From: Monomorium pharaonis
Taxonomy: Eukaryota > Arthropoda > Insecta > Hymenoptera > Formicidae
Reading direction: 5' to 3'
NCBI RefSeq assembly: GCF_013373865.1
Contig: NC_050472.1
Location: 18,312,136 to 18,376,135 of the forward strand
Length of the DNA: 64,000 nt
A program made the position numbers and the translations under genes. Below, piece by piece: positions 55,236-64,000 of this stretch. The stretch's first letter is position 1. Each line of letters opens with the position of its first letter. The notes under the pieces are model-generated. The model did not search any database, was not told the DNA's origin, and was given only the letters and a program-made list of their open reading frames with translations.

Positions 55236-55999
55236 TTACACATAAATGTTGCGAATGTTCTTAATATGTTAATTATTTAATTTCAAATTACACATATTCC
55301 ACCAATGCCTATAAATGAAAGAGGAATACAATTACGTGATGTGATAAAGGATATTATAACAAATGCAGTGAATGACTTATCATTTGATGTACACACTTAT
55401 TTTGCTTTAAAATTTTAAAATTATTTGGAAGTGGATTTACTTGACATAGAATATGTAACAGATAAAGTGGAAGAATTTTTAGAAAATGATAATGTTGATT
55501 ATGAACCTGATAATGAATATAATTGTGAATCAGAAGACGAAATTTTAAATAGTAGCTATAAAACGAAAGCCGTCGAATATTGGAGAAGTGATAAAAGGCC
55601 GACACTCTCTTTTAGGAGTGCAACGTCGCTTCAGAAAGGTGAAGTCCCTACCACAATTATCATTTAAAAAAAATTCTTCCTCATCATTTGTTACATATTC
55701 TGTGTCAGTTAAATCCACTTCCCAATAATTTTAAAATTCTAAAGCAGTATCAGTGTGTACATCAAATGATAAGTCACATTCACTGTTATAATATCATTTG
55801 TTATAATATCCTCTATTACATCACATAATTGTATTTCTCTTTTATTTATAGGTGGAATATGTATAATTTGAAATAAAATAATTAACATATTAAGAACATT
55901 CGCAACATTTACGTGTAACATTATGCTTCGCTTAATTAAATAATCTAATAGAAAAATTAAGCACACGTTAGATGTGATACTGATGTACTGATCAAGCAC
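55236..55999. pseudogene. Transposase N-terminus in both orientations (copy B)
   Basis: Plus strand ~55232-55667: LHINVANVLNMLII-like, IQLRDVIKDII, DIEYVTDKVEEFLENDN, then VEYWRSDKRPTLSFRSATSL and a stop after GEVPTTIII. Minus strand 55999 to ~55680 repeats the N-terminal half. Stops interrupt both. Same family as 21802-22480; catalytic domain missing. Confidence 0.55.
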
Positions 56000-57174
56000 A
56001 CGTTAGACTTGATACAGATGTGAAAATGACGCGTAACATCATTAATAAAGATATCAAACTTTAATACGTGATTTCCATTTCATATATGATATATACCGTG
56101 ATATGACAAATATAAAACTTGAATGTGAAATATGTGACGTAGACAGAATGAACTGTGTGAAAGCAACGTGACTACTCTAATATTGCGCAATTGTTAGATG
56201 AAAACTAATACATATGAGGATGCAGATAATATAAATGTATAGTATTATAACATAGATAAAATATAACATACATAATATACACATAGATGATATAAAAAGA
56301 ACGTAGTATAAGATAGTATAATTATTTTATAAATGCTATATACATAAAAGTCAATTTTATTGAAAATTTATTTTAATTAAAAAAAAATTTTTTTTTTGAA
56401 AAATGAACAGCGTAGTTAAATGAAGGTATTTAGGCTGTAAAACTTTTGTATAAAACATTTTTTTTTATTTTGTTTAGTTTACGAGATATAGCGAGAAAAG
56501 GTAAAAATATCTCAACCTTTAAAGGGTAATCTTACTCCTTCAAACCGTTTATAAGCCCAATCGAAAAATTTTCTAATTTTAATGAAACTTGGCATAAATG
56601 TAGAGGGAGTAGATATATTAATTTAGAAATGTTTTATTTTGGTTTAAAAACGGTTTGAAGGGGTGAAACCACACTTCAAAGTTGAGACATTTTTGCATTT
56701 TCTCGATATATCTCGTAAACTAAATAAAATATAAAAAAATGTTTTATACAGAAGTTTTACGGCATAAATACCTCTATTTAACTATGCTATTTATTTTTTT
56801 CAAGAAAATTAAAAAAAAAATTTGTTTTTGAAAAAAAATTTTTTTGAAAAAATAAATAGCATAGTTAAATAGAGGTATTTATACTGTAAAACTTTTACAT
56901 AAAACATTTTTTAATATTTTGTTTAGTTTACGAGATATATCGAGAAAAGGCAAAAACTCAACATTTTTGAAGGGTGGTTTCAACTCTTTAAACAGTTTAT
57001 AAGCACCAACTTTTAATTTCTAAATTTATGTATTTACTTCTTCTACATTTATGCCAAGTTTCATTAAAATCAGAATTTTCGGGTTCGCGAGGTTCCCTTG
57101 TGAGTGCTGAATGATTGAAGTGAACGACACGAAACAGTACTGGTTTGACGTTAAAGGGTTAACAATCTCTTTTA

Positions 57175-57475
57175 TTGAGGGTTTTTGAGGTCGTTGAATG
57201 CGAACATGAATTCACTTTTTTAAAATTCAATATGGCGGATCTAAAATGGCCGCTTTAAATTAGCAAAAATTTTGTTACTGAACAAGAATCTGCTGTAAAT
57301 GATTTATTGAGGAATCTCTAAATTGATCTCATTCGTGGCGTAAGATCATAACCTTATCGTTGACACTAAAATATAGCATTTATACCCAAAATGGGTTAAC
57401 TCCATTTTGATTTCGCCATATTGGATTTTGAAAGTCTGAGTTCATATTCGCATTCAACGACCTCAAAAACCCTCA
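57175..57475. repeat. ~300-bp stem with 39-bp arms
   Basis: 57175-57213 (TGAGGGTTTTTGAGGTCG...) and 57437-57475 are reverse complements with few differences. Between them, ATATGGCGGAT and AAAATGGCCGC motifs recall those in the adjacent palindrome. Confidence 0.65.
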
Positions 57476-57528
57476 TATACAAAATTTTATAAAAATTGAA
57501 AAATTTTTTCATTTTTTGGTCCATCATC

Positions 57529-57896
57529 TTTGAGTATATATACATGGAGGAGGAATTGCTTTGTTTCATATAGACCGAAAGTGTGCCCAAGATCTGTGCG
57601 AGAGAAAAAGGTATATCATGATACTTGCTTTCTCTGCGCATGCGTTAATATCATTACCTGCACCGTAGTTTTAACACTTTTTGTGCACTTCTGTACTGTT
57701 CTGTACTTAATGTATGTACGAATTGCATGTGTGTGAAAACATACACAATGCCAGCCATTGTAACTTATAGCGTCCATAATACATTTGAGCATGCGCAGAA
57801 AGGACAAGTATCATGATATACTTTTCTCTCTCGCACAGATCTTGGACTCACTTTCAGTGCTGGCATTCCTCCTCCATGTATACAATATACTCAAAG
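57529..57896. repeat. Palindromic MITE-like repeat
   Basis: Arms of ~115 bp: CTTTGAGTATAT, ACATGGAGGAGGAAT, CAAGATCTGTGCGAGAGA, TATATCATGATACTTG, GCGCATGC, mirrored on the right. The ~130-bp middle has no domain. Confidence 0.7.
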
Positions 57897-58199
57897 TCCG
57901 TCATATTGGTCCCCCCTATTAAAATTTGCACTCCAACAAATTTTTTTATATATTTGCATAATTTGACGTTATGCCACGAACAGTTTCCCGGCGTTTTTGT
58001 AGGTTAATGGCCGAATTTAATGGGTTAATGGGTTAATAGTAGCAGAGCGTTTGTGGAAAATTGAAAATAAAAAGAAAAGAAAATTGATAATAAATCATTA
58101 AAATATATTTAATTAATGAATTAGAATGGCTCAAATGATTAAACAATCAATAATAAAAAACAGGGCTACAGAGCCGCGACAGATTATTTGTGTCGTGTT
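57897..58199. other. No recognised feature
   Basis: AT-rich. A repeated GGGTTAATGGGTTAAT is seen near 58020. Confidence 0.5.
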
Positions 58200-60540
58200 A
58201 CAATTTATTAAATAAGTATCCACAAACGTTTCAGTATCGCATTAGATCATTTTCAATGTGTGAAACTATAAGCAAAATTACAGCATTAAGCCATGGAAAG
58301 TCAAACCCGCAAAGAAATTATATTTGAAGCGCAGAAAAATGTGTTTTAACTTCTCGCATTAGAAAAGTTGCAAATATAAACTGTAAGAAAAAAAAGAAAA
58401 AACTGACAATGGCGAGATCCATCAAAAAATACAAAAAAATAGAAAAGGTATTAAAATTACATACATGGTAGTGTTTCAAAATCTCGACAGTCGTCAACTA
58501 GTTAAAATATACATGTAGATTATAAGCGGAGCAGAATGTTTTGAATGACACGAGCGACCGAACGCAAATGTGCCGGGAGCGAATGAAGAAGGCGAAAGGA
58601 AAGTAGAGGGGTCTAAGGTTAAGAAGAGGGAAGTAGGTTTGGGATTTGAAGATATTTGTTGGGAAAGAGAGCTGTGTCACACTGCTTATTTAGTGCAGCT
58701 TTTTAACGCTTTATATGCACCATTTCAGATACGATTTTCTTGTAATAAGATGGTTCTTCGTCTAAAATTCCTACCCGGTCCCAGTCAAAATTGTGATTTT
58801 TCTCTAAGCGGTGGCAGGAGATGACTGAAGGAGAGGAAACATTTTTATTAATGTCAGAGCGATGCTTTCTTATTCTAGTAATCAGTTGTTTCTTAGTCTG
58901 GCCAACATATGTAGCGTCACAATCCGTGCACGAGATCTTATATACGACACTATTGTGTAACATGTTTATTACATCCTTGCCGATCTTAATGAATTTTTTG
59001 AGAGACCGAGAACAAAAATAAGCCATTCTGAAATCAGAGCCTGAGACTACTCTCGAGAACTTTTCAGATACGTTTCTGACATAAGGTACAGCGAAAAATT
59101 TTTTTGATACATTTGATTGTTACAATTATTATTACCGTTGTCAAGTGTCTTTTTCTTTAATTTATGGTTCTTTAATTTATGGTTGATCGTATTAAAGATA
59201 AACGGTAGAGAGTAACCATTATTTAAAAGAACTCGAATAATGAGTTCTATGTTTTTCTTGTAAAACTGTGGATGTGAAATGGATAGAGCTTTATCGATCA
59301 AATAGTAAATGACACCTCTCTTATGTGGTAAAGGGAATGAAAATTGAAGTATCTTTTCGAAAAAGTAGGCTTGTGGTACCAATCAGTAACAAGCTTACCC
59401 CGCTCAACCATAATCAAAACATCGAAAGAAGTCGATTATTAATTTTGTTCGTAAACTGTAATCTATGGTGGAAAGAATTGAATACTTGAAGAACACGATT
59501 AAATTGTTCTGGAAGAGCCAAAATGGCATCATCTACATATCTATAATAAAAAGGTAATGTAAAGCATAGTCTACTGAGTGCTTCTTTTTCTATGTCTTGC
59601 AACACAACATCCGCAATAATTGACGAAAGCGGAGAACCTATAGGGGTATATACGCTTGTAAGTGTGGTCGTTGAAATTAAACAAGGTTGATTCAAGTACG
59701 AAACGAACAGCTAGTAAAAATTCGCTCTCTGGAATGGAAATTCCCACAGAAATAGTGTTCAATCTCTTAGAGATACTTTTTAGAGCCAAGTCTGTCGGAA
59801 TGTTTGTGAATAGTGAGACGATATCCAAGGAGACCAGTTGAAAATTTGGTTTTAATGAGACGTCGTTCAACACATTCACAAGGTGGAAGCTATTTTTTAT
59901 ATGACTTTTCGGAAATGCCATATTTTCGTAAATAATTTTATGTAAGAACAATGCTATGGAATAAAGAGGGCTATTAATAGATGAAACAATAATCCTGAGA
60001 GGACATTCCGGTTTATGGATCTTAGGTAAATCATATGCTTTCGGGAGGACGCCATCAGTTGTCAGTAAACCTCTATAGTCCTGCTGCGATACATAATTTT
60101 CTCTTTTTTATCTAGTTAAAATTTTTTGTAGGTTCTTGGTTATGATTTTCAGAGGATTCTTTTTTATTTCCATGTAGGTGTCAGAGTCGGAGAGCAAAAG
60201 GAGCATCTTGTTTTTATAATCCTCTACGTTCATAGCCACAGTGACCTTTATCCGCTCGGATGAAGAATATTTGAGGATAATTGTCTATAAATTTTTTTGT
60301 AGATCTTGACCAAAGTGACAGGGTCCTGTCTACCGAACTTACCAGTCTGAGAAGTGCAGACATTATAGATGATCCGCGTGGATCTGTTATGGATCAATTG
60401 TTGTATGGAGGACAACATTTCACGATGTTCTTCTCGATGTGTTCTTCTCTTTTGTCGGCCCACGATTCCGCAAGGCAGAGTATAGTGGTAATGCTTTCGA
60501 CTGATCCGTCCCTCGCTTTCTTTTAGCGGTTTATATACTA
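58200..60540 (-). mobile_element. Penelope-like element
   Basis: Minus-strand element with RT then GIY-YIG coding (58703-60463). The 3' part (58200-58500) contains, on the minus strand, CACACATTGAAAATGATCT and GAAACGTTTGTGGATAC, sequence typical of Penelope 3' regions. Exact ends not found. Confidence 0.8.
58703..60463 (-). pseudogene. Penelope RT plus GIY-YIG endonuclease, frameshifted
   Basis: Minus strand, in order: N-terminal region (EHREMLSSIQQLIHN), VTVAMNVEDYKNKMLLLL, LPKIHKPECPLRIIVSS, LVSLDIVSLFTNIPTD (RT motif A, catalytic D), PIGSPLSSIIADVVLQ, FYYRYVDDAILALP (YVDD) and, after a linker, GIY-YIG nuclease VVYKISCTDCDATYVGQTKK with TRIRKHRSD. Breaks: frameshift near 60247, TAG near 60112, shifts near 59640 and 59400-59370. 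RT copies element RNA; GIY-YIG nicks the target. Both domains are recognisable but inactive. Confidence 0.85.
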
Positions 60541-60774
60541 ATCAATTTTGGTTATTTGATCGAGGAGGGAAAGGATTACTTACGCCAATGCGTAATTTGT
60601 TCAGTGGTCCGAAATTCTGCTTAGGCAGCAAATGCTGTTTAAAGAGCGTTTCGCTAATTTTTGGGCGGATTGCGCAGTACCTCGCGTAATGCGCTTGATG
60701 CTGATGCAGCTGATCGACTTAGGTCATCGCGCTACTGGCACCTTTTATCTGGTGTGAGTGTGTCGCTCACAACA
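60541..60774 (-). repeat. LTR-like fragment or Penelope 5' flank
   Basis: Read on the minus strand from 60774 it starts TGTTGTGAGCGACACACTCA, matching the E2 LTR start at 19 of 20 positions, then diverges. The other end was not found, and it leads directly into the Penelope coding region. Confidence 0.35.
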
Positions 60775-60793
60775 GTATGGAGGACTGCTTTAA

Positions 60794-61998
60794 CCCTCAA
60801 AGGGCACATTGGGTTAGCGCAACCCGGATAAATTTTTGATGTTGCGGCATGTTTTAAAAGAATCTATTTTTAATTTTTGCAAAATATCTCTTGTCCTATA
60901 ACTGTTTCAAGTTTTTAACTGAAAGATTGTTTTTCTTTAGATTTTAAACTATTGATTGAAAAAAAGGTTAAAAATTGATGCATTTGAACCAGTAATATAA
61001 TAATAAATATACATAATAAAAACCACAGGATTAGAGAAATCTATGTGTGCCTAAATCAGGAGTTTTTTTATGTGTATCCTCTGAGGATTAAATTATCGAA
61101 CTGATATAAAAATTCGTGTTTTAAAGCGTATGACTGACTCATTAATGAACTTTGATTTTTCATATCTCTGGAATCAATTGTCGGCTCAACTTAAAATATT
61201 TTTTGTGATTGATGCCTCATTATAAGGTATTATTTGGCATACAATTTAATTTTAAAGTCACAGTACATACCAAAAGAGGCTTGGGGTCACTATTTAGTAA
61301 TATCAGGAAAAATTTATCGATGCATTGAATAATTGAACATAAAAACATCGAGTAAATAATCGATTATGAAATAAAAAAGCATCAATGTTCGGTTAATTGA
61401 GTGAATTTTTTTACCCATTCTTAAATTTTATGCGCGCTCCGAGTGTTTTTTTATTGCGTCTAGAATAATTATCCGCGGTGATAGCGGTAGCGATTTGTAC
61501 AAAGACACTAAAATAATATGTCTTGAACATATTTGGTACTGTTTTTTAACCCGGCTAAATTTCGGGATGCAATCTATGCCGTTATGTCAAAGAAATTATT
61601 TTTGGATTTAATTAAATTATAATGACGATGTTTTTGAAGATTGTTTGAGGAGATGGGAGATGAACAAGTGACAAATGTATTAATTGGGATAAATCGGCTG
61701 TTGATACGGGGTTGCTCCAAAGCAGCTATTGACCGTGATAAAGTTTAAATTTCCGTTTTCCGCATGATGCGCATGGTACATCATTTTTACTACCGTTTGA
61801 CAAACAACGAAGATGAACGATAGATTATGCGCATTATGCGTGAAACTGAACGCATCCAAAGTTTACTGTGGATTATGGATTAGAACACCGTATTAATTGC
61901 ACAGATGAGATACTGTTAAAGACCGTCAATCCTGGGTAAATTTTCGTCATTGACAAAGGGGCTCTGGGGGCACCGATGTGAACCGAGTACGTAATTAA
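60794..61998. other. AT-rich stretch, possible piggyBac-type terminus
   Basis: At 60790 TTAA is followed by CCCTCAAAGGGCACATTGGG, a piggyBac-like start. No opposite end was identified (another TTAACCCGG lies at 61549). No ORF with a recognised domain. Confidence 0.3.
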
Positions 61999-62917
61999 TG
62001 TAACGACCGTTTTTGCTACACGGACGTAGCTCGCCGGGATCTAGGGTAGGAAAGGTCCTGAGACAATGAATCGTACCCGACGGTGTATTTGATTCCTTAT
62101 AATTATATTTTAACGAATATGTACAGATATATTTACAGTATTTACAGGCTGGCGTGACGTTTCGGCGTCAGTTGTTCGCGTGAACTCGCGGCGGTGTTCG
62201 GTGGCGAAGGCGGGGTACGCGGCGCGAGGTCGGGTAATATCCCGCTGTGCTGAGTGATAGTTGCGAGGTGCGGGAGCGCGCGGCGTGGTGGGCGCGGAGC
62301 CGTGTTCACGCGGGGCGCAGATGATCGTGGATGCGCGGCCGATGACTTCCTGTCCCGCGTATGGAGATGACGTGTGTTTTAGGGAACGGCACCGGTCCCG
62401 AGAATACTCGGGAGAGACGGAGAACTCTCGATCTTGTGTGTCCGGGCCGTGTGTTAGGATGGAATGAGCTGCGGCCGAGACTGCCTCGGCGAAGGCGGAG
62501 AACACTCCACCCTCGACTGATGAACTCAGGATAAGGATAGGATTTGATCGTGGCCAAGAGCGCTTGGCGAAAGCGGAGACGCTCCACTCTACTTCTTGAT
62601 CGAGGGAACTTCTCGTCGTATCGGGCGGACAGGATTGCCGGAATACGGTCGGTCGAGAAGTGATTTGTTCCTCCACCGGGACGGCCTTTTATACCCGTCT
62701 GGGTGGAGGTTTGTACGGTTCCGAGAGCGTTCGGGTTTCTTCGTGCCCGATCCCCTCCGCTGATCGAGCGAGCGGAGGGCCGGTGCGCGGATCGTCGGAG
62801 ATGTCTCCGATGAGAGACGTGTCTTTATGACGGGCCGGTGCCCGTATAGCGGCCCGACGGGTGTTCGGTCGGGCCGCGCGCGGACGATGGAAGCCGGCGG
62901 ACGGGAGGTTCGTTACA
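61999..62917 (-). mobile_element. Solo LTR of a third LTR family
   Basis: 919 bp, minus orientation, TGTAACGAACC...GGTCGTTACA, flanked by TTAA (61995-61998, 62918-62921). GC-rich, with a TATA box TATAAAAGG on the minus strand at 62685-62693, about 225 bp from the LTR start. No internal element remains. The 188-codon ORF inside (62110-62676) is taken as LTR sequence, not a gene. Confidence 0.8.
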
Positions 62918-62921
62918 TTAA

Positions 62922-63715
62922 AAAAAAGAATAATATAATTTGTATTTTGTTTGTATCCGTTTTTCATACTTTATTTTATTTGTACCTTAAATAATAAAGA
63001 ATAGGTTATTATAAAATATGTAGTTAGCATCCAATTTTAAGATTTTCTAATTTTACTAATGTTGATTCCAATAGAAAGAGCTTTACTAATGTTCTTTTAT
63101 AGAAGATCCTTTAGATCTTTTCAGATTATTTTTTAATGCTAATTGACATAACTGCTACTTTTACATCAAAAAGCGGTCAACGTGACAGGGTTGACTTGAT
63201 AGGGAATCGTTTGTACTTGTTTGTTCTCTTTTCGTTTTTGTTTGTATATCAACAAACTATTCTCTAACTTTTAAGATATTGCAGAGCGGCTAACGCATTT
63301 GAAGGAGCTCACATAACGTTTGTACTTTTTTGGTGTTTGTTTTTTAGTGAGACCGAAAGTACAACTCTTTTTAGGTTTTGATGTAACGCTAATACACATC
63401 TTGCCTATGCTAAGATAGGCGTATCGATCTTGAGGACGCGGTAATTGAAGAGCGGTAACATTATCGACTAGAAATTTATGATCATTAACATAAATTTTTT
63501 AATAATACATTATTAAATTTATGACTTTTTATTACGTAAATGTTTTGTAAACACGTATGCATACTCAAAAGACTATAATTTTATGAATATCATTGCAAAG
63601 TTACAATTTTTTTGTACAATTATCGTCTCTGTGGATAATCAAACTTGAATAATAATATTAAAATTACAGTTTTAAATAAAAATCGAGTATTATTGAGTTC
63701 TAGAGGTATATATTA
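62922..63715. other. AT-rich stretch without recognised genes
   Basis: No domain-bearing ORF or inverted termini. Small direct repeats such as TTGTACTT (63211, 63318). Confidence 0.6.
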
Positions 63716-64000
63716 GGGGAGACTGAGGCTAACCCGACCCTCATAACATTTTTAGGTCATTTTTTGTTTAAAATAAAATGGATTGCAATAAATAAAGTAC
63801 CATTGGATAGCTTATTGCCCGGCTCAACTTTTTATAATTGACGGTATAGGACCTATTAGTTCTGAGATATAAAAAAATGCTAATTTTTTTAAAAACCTGG
63901 GGTAAATCCGATCGCTGACCCTCATTATTTTTAGTTATTTAAACTCTAACTTTTCAAATTATTTCGTTATTTTAGGGTTTTTTTTTACGTGAAATAAGAA
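63716..64000. other. Possible start of a DNA transposon, cut by window end
   Basis: After TTA, GGGGAGACTGAGGCTAACCC opens a segment that repeats the theme GGTAAATCCGA.CGCTGACCCTCAT near 63900. Looks like a terminal or subterminal repeat; no end visible. Confidence 0.3.

Larger units (their letters stand above)
53867..57100. mobile_element. Palindromic DNA transposon 'CAAGGG', copy B, complete
   Basis: 3234 bp, CAAGGGAACCTC...GAGGTTCCCTTG, TGA on both sides (53864-53866, 57101-57103). The uninserted paralogue is the other arm of the host palindrome (49730-49760), which reads CACTAAGTG on the opposite strand where this site has CAC-TGA-insert-TGA-GTG. Arms hold repeated GAAACTTGGCATAAATG and CTCGATATATCTCG blocks. 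The centre holds transposase N-terminal coding in both directions. A 177-bp insertion lies at 53940. Superfamily unassigned; a 3-bp TNA target recalls PIF/Harbinger. Confidence 0.85.
49712..57157. mobile_element. TTAA-flanked palindromic element (piggyBac-type ends), with nested insertions
   Basis: TTAA at 49708-49711 and 57158-57161; ends CCTTTTAACGTCAAACC and GGTTTGACGTTAAAGG. Left arm 49712-~50330, right arm ~53290-53866 plus 57104-57157, reverse complements sharing CCAAAATGGCGCC and CCATGGCGGATGCAATATGG. The right arm is split by transposon copy B (53867-57100) and the centre by the piggyBac dimer (50343-51513) and other repeats. TTAA targets are the piggyBac signature. The arms themselves are not coding. 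Confidence 0.75.

Noticed and set aside
60409..60784. GTATGGAGGA at 60412 and 60775 as a target duplication
   Set aside because: The first copy lies inside the continuous Penelope N-terminal frame, so the intervening DNA is not a separable insert.
62110..62676. 188-codon minus-strand ORF
   Set aside because: Lies wholly inside a GC-rich solo LTR with a target duplication and has no domain; open frames are expected from composition.

Overview
This window looks like accessory DNA of an insect nuclear genome, most likely a hymenopteran such as an ant. That is inferred from the mix of Ty3/mdg4-type LTR elements with env, Helitrons, mariner/maT, Merlin, piggyBac, Penelope and tRNA-primed elements in very AT-rich DNA. 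No bacterial or organellar gene is visible. Almost every recognisable coding stretch belongs to a mobile element. Only three short stretches look like possible host exons: 17875-17965 (+, resembling membralin), 41153-41354 (-) and, weakly, 44767-44922 (+).

Two copies of one env-bearing Ty3/Gypsy-type family dominate. Copy E1 (1086-11459, TSD ATGG) is decayed: stops and frameshifts in gag, pol and env, and a 934-bp foldback element inserted in its integrase. Copy E2 (30386-39901, TSD CAAT) is nearly intact, with 742-bp LTRs that differ at about five sites. Both copies share unusual features. An in-frame UGA lies between protease and RT. A +1 frame step lies between RNase H and integrase. The PBS matches tRNA-Leu. 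A leader AUG and splice donor would splice in frame to env. An acidic ORF is kept on the opposite strand between integrase and env.

Layout. 1-1085: tandem duplication, short Helitron, piggyBac transposase tail. 1086-11459: E1. 11460-17860: palindromic MITE, the rest of the piggyBac end, a mariner fragment between long inverted arms, a maT-like element in a ~130-bp repeat array. 17875-20386: possible exon and a GC-rich block. 20387-23395: palindromic transposon with a solo LTR that itself carries a perfect hairpin MITE. 24290-28837: Helitron ends, microsatellites, AT-rich arrays, another palindrome. 29271-44330: fragments of a non-LTR retrotransposon, whose ORF1 is split by E2. 44456-49690: repeats, an inverted mariner dimer, a TIR element, a Merlin relic. 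49708-57161: a TTAA-flanked palindrome holding several nested insertions. 58200-60540: a Penelope-like element with RT and GIY-YIG domains. 61999-62917: a second solo LTR. 63716-64000: start of another element.

The recurring theme is inverted symmetry. At least a dozen palindromic elements occur, and several carry the same end of a transposase gene in both arms. Insertions are nested up to three deep. In some cases paralogous uninserted sequence inside the window fixes boundaries and target duplications.
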